The notes: generated from the letters alone by a model not told the origin. DNA of 64,000 nucleotides from Sphingomonas brevis (GCF_023516505.1 NZ_JAMGBB010000001.1:930001-994000), one strand, 5' to 3'; shown: positions 26,095 through 35,218, counted from the stretch's first letter. Translations and numbers: made by a program.

Positions 26095-26667
26095 CTACCA
26101 AGTAACGCCTTGTTCCGAATTTTTCGCCGCTTCGTCCAGTAGGTTGAGCGCTTCTGCCGGCGTTTCCGCTTTCAGCATCTGCAGACGCCGGGCCTGGCTA
26201 AGGAAGCCACTGTCGCGCACATGGTCCATGAAATCGCTTAGGTCGTTCCAGAATCCGTTTACGTTCAAAAGGCAGAAGGGCTTGGCGTGATAGCCAAGTG
26301 CGTTCCAGGTCCAGGCCTCGAACATCTCATCGAGCGTACCGATCCCACCCGGAAGGCAGACGAACCCGTCGCACAACTCGGTCATCTTGGCCTTGCGTTC
26401 ATGCATGTTGGCGACGGTGGTGAGGTCGGTCAGGCCGGTATGGGCCACCTCATGATCGACCAGGGCCTGCGGGATAACGCCATAAACCTTGCCGCCGGCC
26501 GCAAGCATCTCGTCGGCAATGATCCCCATCAGTCCCAGCCGTCCGCCGCCATAAACCATGTCGACGCCGCGCGCTGCCATTTCGCGCACAAGCGCGCGTG
26601 CGGCATCGGCGAAAGCCGGGTCGCTGCCCGGTGCGGAACCGCAGTAGACCGCTAGCTTCCGGATCAT
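26095..26667 (-). CDS. LOG-family nucleoside-monophosphate phosphoribohydrolase
   Basis: A 190-residue Rossmann-like protein of the LOG (lonely guy / lysine-decarboxylase-like) family; members split AMP or cytokinin nucleotides into base and ribose-5-phosphate. Start at ATG 26667 (MIRKLAVYCGSAPG), overlapping the PfkB stop as ATGA; the frame's longer start at 26781 lies inside that gene. The hallmark PGGIGTLDEMFEAW and VYGGGRLGLMG are intact. The activity overlaps that of Amn 6 kb away. Confidence 0.9.
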   Translation of the reverse strand: MIRKLAVYCGSAPGSDPAFADAARALVREMAARGVDMVYGGGRLGLMGIIADEMLAAGGKVYGVIPQALVDHEVAHTGLTDLTTVANMHERKAKMTELCDGFVCLPGGIGTLDEMFEAWTWNALGYHAKPFCLLNVNGFWNDLSDFMDHVRDSGFLSQARRLQMLKAETPAEALNLLDEAAKNSEQGVTW

Positions 26668-27650
26668 AGCTTCACCAATTCCTTCAGGTCCGAGATCGGC
26701 CGAGCGCCATAGTGCTGGATCACCTCGCCGGCGGCGATCGCCCCGGTCCACAGGCAGCGTTCCAAGCCTGCGCCCTTGCACCGAGCGGCGAGAAATCCGG
26801 CAGCGAAAAGGTCTCCGGCCCCAGTTGTATCAACCACTTGCCTAACCGGGGCGGCCGGGATCGCAACCCGTTCGCCGGCCTCCAGGCCAATGGCGCCGTC
26901 CGGCCCCTTGGTAATGACCAGTGTCGGGACCTTCGCGGCCAACTCATTGAGGGACGCTTCAAGGTCGGTTCGGCCCGTCAACTGTCGCGCCTCATCTTCG
27001 TTGCAGAACAGCAAGTCGACCCCGCCGCTGCCGATCATCTCCGAAAAGCTTTCCTTACGTCCGGCGATGCACACGCTTTCACTCAGTGTGAACGCGACTT
27101 GCCGGCCGGCGCCGTGAGCGACGTCGATCGCATCCATCATCGCCGCGCGTGGTTTCGCCGGACCGAATAAATAGCCTTCCAGGAACAGAATCGAAGCCGA
27201 CGCAATCAGCTGGCGGTCCAAGGCTTCCGTGCTCAGCTCATGGCTGGCCCCAGGCGACGTGTTCATCGTCCGTTGGCCGTCCGGCGTGACCAGGATCAGG
27301 CAGCGGCCTGTCGGCGGGCCATCAAGCAACGGCGGCGTGTCGAAGCGCACACCGAGCGCGTGCATGTCATGCTCGAAGATCAGGCCGAGCTGGTCTTCGG
27401 CGACCTGGCCGATGAATCCAGCCGACCCGCCCATCGCCGCGACGCCCGCCATCGAATTGGCGGCCGATCCGCCCGACATTTCCCGCGCTACTCCCATCGC
27501 CGAGTAAAGCTCGTCAGCCTGCGCCGGCGTGAGCAGCTGCATCGAGCCCTTGGGCAAATTATGCGCGCGAATGAACTCCTCATCGCAATTGGCGATGACG
27601 TCGACGATGGCATCGCCCATGGCCACAATGTCGAGGGAAGCTTTGGTCAC
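26664..27650 (-). CDS. PfkB-family sugar kinase, probably adenosine kinase
   Basis: A 328-residue ribokinase-fold enzyme. GSMQLLTPAQADELY, MSGGSAANSMAGVAAMGG, the FIGQVAEDQLG segment and the PfkB signature 2 DTTGAGDLFAAGF with the catalytic Asp are clear. The alphaproteobacterial proteins of this type are annotated as adenosine kinase (adenosine to AMP), consistent with NupC and LOG next door; other nucleoside or sugar substrates remain possible. Start is GTG 27650. The stop overlaps LOG by four bases. Confidence 0.88.
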   Translation of the reverse strand: MTKASLDIVAMGDAIVDVIANCDEEFIRAHNLPKGSMQLLTPAQADELYSAMGVAREMSGGSAANSMAGVAAMGGSAGFIGQVAEDQLGLIFEHDMHALGVRFDTPPLLDGPPTGRCLILVTPDGQRTMNTSPGASHELSTEALDRQLIASASILFLEGYLFGPAKPRAAMMDAIDVAHGAGRQVAFTLSESVCIAGRKESFSEMIGSGGVDLLFCNEDEARQLTGRTDLEASLNELAAKVPTLVITKGPDGAIGLEAGERVAIPAAPVRQVVDTTGAGDLFAAGFLAARCKGAGLERCLWTGAIAAGEVIQHYGARPISDLKELVKL

Positions 27651-27735
27651 GCTGCGCGCGCCTAGCCGCGCGACGCCGAAGCGGTCAAGAAATCGAGGGA
27701 CTTGCGGCGGACAACAAAGGCGCTACGCCTCACGC

Positions 27736-28425
27736 ATGACCGACCAGACGACCTCGACCTCCCCTGCAATCCCTCGCTCCTTGTTTGCCTTCGCCATCTT
27801 CTACGGCGGCATGGTTTGCATCGCCGGCGTACTCGGCAACAAGCAGGTCGCACTCGGCCCGCTGTCGGCAATTGGGCCGCTAGTCGGTCTCGGCCCGCTG
27901 GCCGTCGAAGCCGGCATTTTCGCATTCCTGATGCTGGTGGTGACTTCAAGCTCGGTCGCCGAGCTTCACGGCCGCGCCACTGCCAACCGGCTGGTTCTTA
28001 TCGGCTTCGTGCCGCTGATCGTTTCGCTGCTGCTCAGCGTGGCCGTGCTGGGACTTCCCGCCGCCCACGACATGGACCCGGCAAGGTTGAGCGCCTTCGA
28101 AACCATCATGGGCGGCACTCCGCGGATCTGGCTCGGCGGGATCCTGGCCTATGGCCTTTCGACGCTGCTCAATGTCTCGATCTTTGCGCGACTGAAGGGC
28201 CAGGAGGGTGAGAAATTGCTGTGGCTGCGTTCGGCCGTTGCCAGCGCGCTCAGCCAGATCGTCGACACGCTGATCTTCATTTCGGTCGCCTTCTACGGCG
28301 TCTTCCCGATCGGCGAGCTGCTGCTCGGCCAGATGATGGCCAAGGTCGTGCTTTCGATCATCCTGGTGCCCCCATTTATCTACGGCTTCGTGGCCCTGGG
28401 ACGCAGGCTGGATTCCCAATATTAA
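27736..28425 (+). CDS. YhhQ/VUT-family queuosine-precursor transporter
   Basis: A 229-residue membrane protein with six predicted helices. ANKQVALGPL-like (GNKQVALGPLSAIGP), SVAELHGRATANRLVLIGF, and LRSAVASALSQIVDTLIFISVAFYG are characteristic of the YhhQ family that takes up the 7-deazaguanine precursors of queuosine. Start ATG 27736 was chosen over in-frame codons that overlap the PfkB gene. Divergent from the PfkB-LOG pair. Confidence 0.9.
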   Translation: MTDQTTSTSPAIPRSLFAFAIFYGGMVCIAGVLGNKQVALGPLSAIGPLVGLGPLAVEAGIFAFLMLVVTSSSVAELHGRATANRLVLIGFVPLIVSLLLSVAVLGLPAAHDMDPARLSAFETIMGGTPRIWLGGILAYGLSTLLNVSIFARLKGQEGEKLLWLRSAVASALSQIVDTLIFISVAFYGVFPIGELLLGQMMAKVVLSIILVPPFIYGFVALGRRLDSQY

Positions 28426-28665
28426 CCCCAAGCGTTGCCGAATCGCACCAGCCGCAAATTCAATTTATTGGCCGTCACAAAAATGTAGCATCCGCCGTTT
28501 CTTGCCCTTAGGCGTCACCCTGGGGATGCAGCGATGGGGTGGGGTTTTTCTGCAACGCAATGGCGAAAAGGTGATGGCCTGAACGGCTAGTCACCCAAGT
28601 GTCTAATTCGACCCCTAGCTGCCCGGCATTCGTATTCAGTGCGTAGATAAATATTGGGGTCTAAC

Positions 28666-31600
28666 GTGAAAAAAATCGTCCTACTCGCTTCGAGCGCGCT
28701 CGTCGCTCCTGCCGTCGTCGTCGTCGCGCCGATGTCGGCCGTCGCCCAGCAAATCACTACCTCCATCCAGGGTAAGGTGACCAACGAGTCGGGCGCGGCG
28801 GTCGCCAATGCGACGGTGACGGTAACCGACACCCGCACCGGCGCGTCGCGGGACATCAGTGCCGATTCACAAGGCCTGTTCAACGCCGAGAATCTGACGA
28901 CCGGCGGCCCATACACCGTGACGGCGAAGGCCGACGGCTATCAGGGCCAGACGGTCGATACCATTTTCACCACCCTTCAAGGCCCGACTGAACTCACCTT
29001 TTCGCTGAGCCCGGTCGCCGAAGCAGCCGACACGCAGACGATCGTCGTCACGGCGGCGCGGGTGAAAGCCACGCAGCTCGAGATTGGCCCCGGCACGTCG
29101 TTCAACACCCAGGCATTGCAGGCCGCGCCGACCTTTGACCGCGATATTCGCGACATCATCAAGGCGGACCCGCGCGTCAGCCTCGATCGCCAGGACGTAT
29201 CCAGCGGCGGTTCCGGCGCGGACAGAATTTCGTGCCTGGGCGGCAACGACCGTTTCAACACCTTCACCGTCGACGGCATTCCGCAAAGCGACATTTACGG
29301 CCTTAACGACACCGGCTTCTCGTCGCGCAGCTCGACCCCGGTTCCCTACGACGCGGTTCGCGAGGCCCAGGTCCAGTTCGCTCCGTTCGATGTCGAATAT
29401 GGCCAGTTCACCGGCTGCGCGATCAACGTCGTGACCAAATCCGGTTCCAACCGGTTCCATGGCGGTGGGTTCTACGAATTCTCGAACAGCGACCTGCGCG
29501 GTGACGAACTGCCTGGAATTCACCTGGCTCCGATCCAGCCCGACAAGCGCTGGGGCGTCAATTTCAGCGGTCCGATCATCAAGGATCGCCTGTTCTTCTT
29601 CGGCGCCTACGAAAAGCAAACCTCCGGCCAATCGCAGGACGACGGTCCGGCCGGAGCGGGATACGCCAACGAGATTACGGCCGTCACCGAGGCCCAGTTC
29701 AACCAAATCTCCCAGGCGATCCTCGACATTTACGGAGTCGACACCGGCCCGTTGGTCCACAACCGGCCTTTCACCAACAAGCGGCTGTTCGGACGCGTCG
29801 ACTGGCAGATTACCGACGACCACCGCCTGGAGCTGACCCATCAGCGGCTCAAGGAAAACACCGTCAAGACCGATGACTTCAACACGACCGACCGTGTCGT
29901 CACCGGCCTCAACAACTACCTCAATAGCGGCACCGACTCGAAATATTCTTCGGTCCGCCTCTATTCCAACTGGACCGACAATTTCTCGACCGAGCTGCGC
30001 TACGCGCACTCGAACGTCCAGGACATCCAGGATCCAATCGGCGGCGGCGAAGCGCAGTCGGGCAGCCCGATCACGCGCATCGTTGTCGGCGTCGACAATC
30101 CAGGTTCAGCCCCGGATGCGACGATCATCGCCGGCCCCGGCTTTTCGCGCACCGCCAACGATCTCAAGACCAAGCTCGACCAGTTCAAGGCGACCGCAAA
30201 TTACGATGCCGGCGATCACAAGCTGAAGCTGGGCTTCGAATATAACCATGCCAACCTGTTCAACCTGTTCGTCCAGAACGCGACCGGCACGCTCGTTTTC
30301 CGGAACTTCGCGGACCTTCAGAACGGCATTCTCTCGAACGGAACCTCGACCGCCAATCCAATCTCGACTGTCACGGTTCCAGGCACTGCCGCGGGCGCCT
30401 ACATCAACGGCACGGAAAGCGGCGACATCAATGACGCCGCTGCGTCCTTCAGCCGGACCATCTACTCGCTCTATGCCCAGGACGATTGGCGAGTGAATGA
30501 CGATCTTAAGCTGGTCGGCGGTATCCGCGTCGATTGGTACTCGGGCGATCATCCAAGGCTCAACGAGGTCTTCGAAAATCGTTACGGCTTTGGCAACGAT
30601 ACCGGATTCAGCGATCTCGATCCGGTCATCCTGCCGCGTCTCGGCTTCACCTATAACCTGCCTGAATTCAGCGTCGTCAAGCACAGCCGACTTCAGGGTG
30701 GCGTGGGTATCTTCTCTGGTGGCGACCCGGTCGTTTGGTTCGGAAACGTATTCCAAAACAATGGCATGGGTTTTGGGCAAGGCGTGAGCAGGGGCTCGGT
30801 CGGCGGTATTCCGACTGGCTGTCCTGCCGGCCCGCTCGACGTCGTCGATGCCGGCGGCAACTTCACCGGATTCCCGCAATGCGTCGTCGATCATGCCAGC
30901 ACGCTGGCCGCGACCGGCAACGGTTTCACCCAGGCGGTCGATCCGGACTTGAAACTGTCGACCGTCTGGCGCGCCAACATCGGCTACCAGGCCGACGTTG
31001 AGTTCGCCGACACCGCGTTCGGTCGCGGCTGGCACGTCAACCTCGATTACATCTACAGCCAGTACAAGAATCCGTTCACGATCGCGGACCTCTCCCAGGC
31101 GGTCGATCCCAGGAAGGGGCTAAACGGCTATACGATCGACGGGCGTCCCATTTATTCGACGATCGATCCGCTCGCGACCGGATGCTCCGCGACCCTGGTC
31201 GAATTCAATCCCACTCCAATCTACGACAACGTCAGCAATGCCTGCTTCGGCGGCGCGCTTCCAACCAACCTCAGTAACCGCGGCGAATATTTGCTGACCA
31301 ACGCCGGAAGCTACCGGACGCATGTGGCATCGTTCGTTCTGCAAAAGAACTTCGATGCCGGACTGCTGACGTCGGGCGGATCGAGCGTATTCACCTTCGG
31401 CTACGCCTATACCAACGCGCACGATCGCCGGAACATGTACAACTCGACGGCGGGGTCCAACTTCAACGTGACCTCCGTCTTCGACCGGCAGGACCCGGAT
31501 GCGTCGCGGGCATTCTACGAGACGCGTCACAACATCACCTTCTCGGGCAATATCCGCGAAAAGTTCTTCGACGATCTCGCAACGTCGCTCGGCTTTACCT

Positions 31601-32202
31601 TCGTTGCCAGGTCGGGCCGTCCTTACAGCCTGACCTTTGCCGGCAGCGGCGTGTTCAACGCCAACCAGAGCAGCAGCACCAACGGCAACCTGGTCTATCT
31701 GCCGACGGGGCTGACCGACCCGAACGTGTCGCCATTGTCGACGATCAGCGCCTCGGACATGCAATTGCTGGTCGATTTCGCCAGCTCCCATAAGTGCGCG
31801 AAGAAATATATCGGCAGCACCATTCCGCGGAACACCTGCACCAACGACTGGTACAAGGATCTTGATCTGCGCTTCTCGCAGGAGCTGCCTGGACCGGGCC
31901 GGCTGTTCGGAAGCCCGTACGGCATCAAGGATAAGCTCACCGCCTATCTGATGGTCGATAACTTCCTGAACCTGCTCAACAAGGACTGGAACAATCAGCA
32001 TCGCCGGGACTTCGGCGGCCGCCAGCAGATTGCGGGGCTGACCACGACCGGCGTCGACGCCAACGGCAAGTATATCTTCGCCAACGCCAGTCCCCTCGTC
32101 ACCAACGCAGCCACCGGGCTTCGTCCGTACGACACGGCGAACTTCATCAACGTGTCGAGCTCCGTCTGGAAACTGAAGCTGGGTATCAGCTACGAATTCT
32201 AA
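28666..32202 (+). CDS. Oar-like TonB-dependent outer-membrane receptor with CarboxypepD_reg domain
   Basis: A 1178-residue outer-membrane receptor. I place the start at GTG 28666 (VKKIVLLASSALVAP), preceded by GGGG. A signal peptide ending SAVAQQ is followed by a carboxypeptidase-regulatory-like beta domain (about residues 35-120), a plug domain (RDIRDIIKADPRVSL, GPFNVDYG-like FAPFDVEYGQFTGCAINVVTKSG) and a C-terminal barrel ending KLKLGISYEF, with a terminal aromatic Phe. The class resembles Oar of myxobacteria and the large receptors common in Sphingomonads and Caulobacter. The ligand is unknown. No TonB-box-linked operon genes are adjacent; a terminator follows. Confidence 0.92.
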   Translation: MKKIVLLASSALVAPAVVVVAPMSAVAQQITTSIQGKVTNESGAAVANATVTVTDTRTGASRDISADSQGLFNAENLTTGGPYTVTAKADGYQGQTVDTIFTTLQGPTELTFSLSPVAEAADTQTIVVTAARVKATQLEIGPGTSFNTQALQAAPTFDRDIRDIIKADPRVSLDRQDVSSGGSGADRISCLGGNDRFNTFTVDGIPQSDIYGLNDTGFSSRSSTPVPYDAVREAQVQFAPFDVEYGQFTGCAINVVTKSGSNRFHGGGFYEFSNSDLRGDELPGIHLAPIQPDKRWGVNFSGPIIKDRLFFFGAYEKQTSGQSQDDGPAGAGYANEITAVTEAQFNQISQAILDIYGVDTGPLVHNRPFTNKRLFGRVDWQITDDHRLELTHQRLKENTVKTDDFNTTDRVVTGLNNYLNSGTDSKYSSVRLYSNWTDNFSTELRYAHSNVQDIQDPIGGGEAQSGSPITRIVVGVDNPGSAPDATIIAGPGFSRTANDLKTKLDQFKATANYDAGDHKLKLGFEYNHANLFNLFVQNATGTLVFRNFADLQNGILSNGTSTANPISTVTVPGTAAGAYINGTESGDINDAAASFSRTIYSLYAQDDWRVNDDLKLVGGIRVDWYSGDHPRLNEVFENRYGFGNDTGFSDLDPVILPRLGFTYNLPEFSVVKHSRLQGGVGIFSGGDPVVWFGNVFQNNGMGFGQGVSRGSVGGIPTGCPAGPLDVVDAGGNFTGFPQCVVDHASTLAATGNGFTQAVDPDLKLSTVWRANIGYQADVEFADTAFGRGWHVNLDYIYSQYKNPFTIADLSQAVDPRKGLNGYTIDGRPIYSTIDPLATGCSATLVEFNPTPIYDNVSNACFGGALPTNLSNRGEYLLTNAGSYRTHVASFVLQKNFDAGLLTSGGSSVFTFGYAYTNAHDRRNMYNSTAGSNFNVTSVFDRQDPDASRAFYETRHNITFSGNIREKFFDDLATSLGFTFVARSGRPYSLTFAGSGVFNANQSSSTNGNLVYLPTGLTDPNVSPLSTISASDMQLLVDFASSHKCAKKYIGSTIPRNTCTNDWYKDLDLRFSQELPGPGRLFGSPYGIKDKLTAYLMVDNFLNLLNKDWNNQHRRDFGGRQQIAGLTTTGVDANGKYIFANASPLVTNAATGLRPYDTANFINVSSSVWKLKLGISYEF

Positions 32203-32222
32203 TCCGGTCTAACGACCAATGG

Positions 32223-32260
32223 GCGGCGTCGCTTCTTCGGGAGCGGCGCCGCTTTCGTTT
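32223..32260 (+). terminator. Rho-independent terminator after the TonB receptor
   Basis: A 13-bp stem (GCGGCGTCGCTTC with GGAGCGGCGCCGC, including G-T pairs) closed by a TTCG tetraloop is followed by TTTCGTTT. It starts 20 bases after the receptor stop. Confidence 0.82.
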
Positions 32261-32297
32261 GAACCTAACTTAAGTTGGCGGATTTCGCCGTCGGCAG

Positions 32298-32355
32298 GGG
32301 CGCTCAGTCGCCCCTTCGCTGCCGCTCCGGGCGCTCTAACGGGCGCTCAGTCGCC
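32298..32355. repeat. Pair of 15-bp direct repeats
   Basis: GGGCGCTCAGTCGCC occurs at 32298-32312 and again at 32341-32355, in the 200-base gap between the receptor terminator and tRNA-Gly. A small inverted repeat (GCTCGC, GCGAGC) follows the second copy. Nothing coding is visible here. Confidence 0.7.
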
Positions 32356-32375
32356 GCTCGCTCCGCGAGCGCGCC

Positions 32376-32412
32376 CCAAAATCGGACCGTGCCCCGCACG
32401 GTCGGATTTTGG
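32376..32412. repeat. Long palindrome abutting the 3' end of tRNA-Gly
   Basis: Seventeen-base arms beginning CCAAAATCGG and ending GATTTTGG, with one mismatch, surround a CCC loop. The right arm includes the complement of the tRNA 3' CCA. On the tRNA strand it lies immediately downstream and may act as a processing hairpin or factor-aided terminator, although there is no T tract. Confidence 0.65.
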
Positions 32413-32483
32413 AGCGGGTAGCGGGAATCGAACCCGCGCGTTCAGCTTGGGAAGCTGACAGGCTACCATTACATCATACCCGC
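32410..32483 (-). tRNA. tRNA-Gly (anticodon CCC)
   Basis: On the minus strand the acceptor stem GCGGGTA pairs with TACCCGC, followed by discriminator T and encoded CCA. The anticodon stem TCAGC/GCTGA encloses TTCCCAA, giving anticodon CCC for glycine. The T arm reads GCGGGTTCGATTCCCGC. Confidence 0.95.
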
Positions 32484-32526
32484 GCGGCTGCCGATCTAGG
32501 TCGCGGCCAGTCGAGCGTCAACGCTT

Positions 32527-33300
32527 CTAGATCCCGCCCGCGACCGGCTCATAGCCGAGGTCGGCGAGCTGGTCGGCCAGACTGTCCGCGACCGCTTGGG
32601 CTCGGTCAGCATCCTCCGATCGAACTACGAAGTTCGACCCGACCCTGCCCTCTTTAAAGAAGGGGTAGCTTCCGATCGAGATGCCGTCAGCGGCCTGCTC
32701 GGCCATGCGCAACATGTCGGCCACTTCGCTCTCCGGAGCGAAAGCGCCGACAGTCACTGAAACCAGCGGTCTGCCACCTTCCAGCTTTCCCGTCAGCGCG
32801 TCGAGCATTCCCGCGGTGATGTGCGGAACTCCGGCCATCAGGAATAGATTGCCGATTTGGATTCCCGGCGCGCCCGACATCTGGTTTTCGATCAGCTCGG
32901 CACCTTCGGGTACCCGCGCCATTCTCAAGCGCCCCTCGTTGAGCCCGCCTCGATTTTCATAATAGCCTTCCAGGATGGCGCGCGCGGCCGGATGAATAAC
33001 GACCGGGACGCCTAGCGCCTTTGCGATCGCATCCACGGTGATGTCGTCATGGGTCGGTCCGATGCCGCCCGTGGTGAAGCAATAGTCGTAACGGTGGCGG
33101 AGCGCGTCCACCGCCTCGACGATCCGAGCCTCGACGTCAGGCACGACCCGCACCTCCGCCAGCCTGATGCCTTGCGCGTTGAGCCAGGTCGCAACCTGGG
33201 CAATATTCTTGTCCTGGGTCCGGCCAGACAGGATTTCGTCGCCGATCACCGCCAGCCCGGCTGTCCAAACCTTCGACAAGTCACGCCCTCCATTCGACAT
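32527..33300 (-). CDS. CinA-type molybdopterin-binding domain protein
   Basis: A 257-residue protein with the MoCF-biosynthesis (MoeA/MogA-like) fold that forms the N-terminal half of CinA. IGDEILSGRTQDKN, TTGGIGPTHDDITVDAIA and NLFLMAGVPHIT are the conserved blocks. The C-terminal CinA amidase domain (PncC) is absent, so this is the short competence/damage-inducible-like form. In other organisms the N-terminal domain is an ADP-ribose pyrophosphatase; whether that holds here is unknown. Divergent from map. Confidence 0.9.
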   Translation of the reverse strand: MSNGGRDLSKVWTAGLAVIGDEILSGRTQDKNIAQVATWLNAQGIRLAEVRVVPDVEARIVEAVDALRHRYDYCFTTGGIGPTHDDITVDAIAKALGVPVVIHPAARAILEGYYENRGGLNEGRLRMARVPEGAELIENQMSGAPGIQIGNLFLMAGVPHITAGMLDALTGKLEGGRPLVSVTVGAFAPESEVADMLRMAEQAADGISIGSYPFFKEGRVGSNFVVRSEDADRAQAVADSLADQLADLGYEPVAGGI

Positions 33301-33328
33301 TTCGATGCCCCTACCCTATCTGGGGCTC

Positions 33329-34159
33329 ATGACGGAATACATCCAAGTCGGCCCCGAAGATCGCGCCGAACCGCGCAGCCATGTAATCAAGCTGCACGGG
33401 CCCGAGGGGTTCGACGGCATGCGTCGCGCCGGCCGCCTGGCCGCCGAGATCCTCGACGCGCTGGTGCCGCAGGTTGTTCCGGGCGTGACGACCGGAGAAA
33501 TCGACGCAATCGTTCAGCGGATGACCCTGGAAGCCGGCGGCATACCCGCGACGCTTGGCTATCGTGGCTATACCAAGAGTTGCTGCACCTCGATCAACCA
33601 TGTCGTATGTCATGGCATTCCAGGCGATAAGGTTTTGAAGGACGGGGACATCGTCAACATCGACGTGACGCCGATTCTCGACGGCTGGCATGGCGATACC
33701 AGCCGCATGTTCCTGGTCGGCGATGTGCCGATCAAGGCGAAAAAGCTGGTTGATGTCACCTACGAATGCCTGATGCTGGGACTTGAGCAGGCCAAGCCCG
33801 GCAACCGGCTTGGTGACGTTGCTAACGCCATCCAGGTCCATGCCGAAAAGCACCGCTACGGCGTGGTCCGTGATTTCTGCGGGCATGGACTGGGCCGGCT
33901 GTTCCATGACAGCCCGGAAGTGATCCACGCCGGCCGGCCCAACACCGGCCCGGAACTCAAGCCCGGGATGTTCTTCACGGTCGAGCCAATGATCAATATC
34001 GGCCGTCCGGACGTTAAGCTTCTCGACGACGGCTGGACCGCGGTGACTCGCGACCGCTCCCTATCGGCTCAGTTCGAACATTCGATCGGGATCACCGAAA
34101 CCGGGTGCGAGATTTTCACGAAGAGCCCGAAAGGGCTGGATCGTCCGCCCTACGCCTGA
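33329..34159 (+). CDS. map: Methionine aminopeptidase type I
   Basis: Removes the initiator methionine from nascent proteins; cytosolic dinuclear metalloenzyme. It has 276 residues from ATG 33329 (MTEYIQVGPED). Metal-ligand regions are seen: VNIDVTPILDGWHGDTSRMF (two Asp), VRDFCGHGLGRLFHD (His), MFFTVEPMINIG (Glu) and QFEHSIGITETG (Glu). SINHVVCHGIP is the substrate-site loop. The N-terminus has a short extension of about 20 residues relative to E. coli Map. Confidence 0.96.
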   Translation: MTEYIQVGPEDRAEPRSHVIKLHGPEGFDGMRRAGRLAAEILDALVPQVVPGVTTGEIDAIVQRMTLEAGGIPATLGYRGYTKSCCTSINHVVCHGIPGDKVLKDGDIVNIDVTPILDGWHGDTSRMFLVGDVPIKAKKLVDVTYECLMLGLEQAKPGNRLGDVANAIQVHAEKHRYGVVRDFCGHGLGRLFHDSPEVIHAGRPNTGPELKPGMFFTVEPMINIGRPDVKLLDDGWTAVTRDRSLSAQFEHSIGITETGCEIFTKSPKGLDRPPYA

Positions 34160-34222
34160 ACCATCGAGCACAAGTCCGCCGGCGCCTCGCGCCGCCGGAC
34201 CGAGGCAGCAAAACATGGAATC

Positions 34223-34324
34223 CGGCGCGAAGTAAATTCGCGCCGTCGGTCCTGTCGCCCTATGGGCGCAGGCCGCCCGATGCTCGTCGACTCTTCGCGC
34301 TGCTAGCGATTGCGGCGCAATCGC
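34223..34324. terminator. Two hairpins between convergent map and the nucleotidyltransferase
   Basis: The first hairpin has perfect 9-bp arms CGGCGCGAA and TTCGCGCCG around GTAAA (34223-34245). The second has perfect 8-bp arms GCGATTGC and GCAATCGC around GGC (34306-34324). They lie in the 187-base gap between convergent genes, where they could end transcription from both sides; neither has a T tract. Confidence 0.5.
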
Positions 34325-34346
34325 CGCGCTGCGCTCGGCTTCTCGC

Positions 34347-35108
34347 CTAAGCGGCCTTCGACTTCCGCACTTCGTCCCAACGAGACACAAGCGCCTGCGC
34401 ATTCTCGACGTCCTCAGGGAAATCGACCTCACCCCATTCGTGGCCGCTGATGTCCAGCGTCCAGACCGGAGCTTCCTGAGCGACCTGGTGAATGACGCGA
34501 AGGTACCAGATGGTGGTCCCTTCGGCGGTGCGAATCGCACGCTCGATGGCGTGGCGGAATGTCTGGGCGCCTGCCCCGCGAAAGGCCAGCAGACCGATCG
34601 ACTCGGCATTGACCTCATCGAGGTCGAGCCGCTTGCCGATGGCGTGCAGCCGGCCTGCGTCGTCGACGACGACCTTCATATCGTCCTCGTCATAGCCATC
34701 CTTGCGGTCGATGGTGACGCAAATGCCTTCGCGGTCGCCGTTGCCGACCACCTGCGCCATCAACGCCTCGCTGACCAGCGTATCGCCGTTCCAGACCAGT
34801 ACATCGCCTTCGATCTCGGCCTTTGCCACGAACAGCGAGCCCAGGTTGTCGGCAACCTTGTAGAAGGGGTTGTAGACGGTCCGCACACGCGGTCCGATGT
34901 CGCCGCGACGCTTCAGGGCCAATTCAATCTGGTCGTCGCGGAAACCGGTCACCACGACGGCCTCTTCGACGCCATTGGCGGCCAACGCATCGAGCTGACG
35001 GTCGAGCAAGGTGCGGCCGTTGAACTCGATCAGGCACTTCGGCCGGTCGTCCGTAAGATGTCCGAGACGCGAGCCCTGGCCGGCGGAAAGAATAATCGCT
35101 TTCTTCAT
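34347..35108 (-). CDS. Sugar-phosphate/choline-phosphate nucleotidyltransferase (NTP_transferase family)
   Basis: A 253-residue Rossmann-like nucleotidyltransferase from ATG 35108 (MKKAIILSAGQGSRLG). The signature AGQGSRLGHLTDDRPKCL for NTP and metal binding, and VLVWNGDTLV for the metal-binding Asp, are intact. It resembles LicC-type and MobA-like activators that make CDP-choline or NDP-sugars for surface polymers, but the substrate is not determined and no surface-glycan genes are adjacent. Confidence 0.85.
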   Translation of the reverse strand: MKKAIILSAGQGSRLGHLTDDRPKCLIEFNGRTLLDRQLDALAANGVEEAVVVTGFRDDQIELALKRRGDIGPRVRTVYNPFYKVADNLGSLFVAKAEIEGDVLVWNGDTLVSEALMAQVVGNGDREGICVTIDRKDGYDEDDMKVVVDDAGRLHAIGKRLDLDEVNAESIGLLAFRGAGAQTFRHAIERAIRTAEGTTIWYLRVIHQVAQEAPVWTLDISGHEWGEVDFPEDVENAQALVSRWDEVRKSKAA

Positions 35109-35218
35109 ATCGCCGACCAACTGCCCTCTAATTGCGGCAGAGATTTGTCCAAAACATTGCAGTCGCCGCACCGCAGCATCAGCCCATGGCGCTTTTTCGT
35201 CTCATGTGCCTATGATGA

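Noticed and set aside
26668-26781. Longer LOG protein starting at 26781
   Set aside because: The extension is an Arg-rich out-of-frame shadow of the PfkB gene; ATG 26667 gives the canonical RKLAVYCGS start with an ATGA overlap.
32298-32355. Direct repeats considered as a CRISPR-like or satellite array
   Set aside because: Only two 15-bp copies, no regular spacers, no cas genes.
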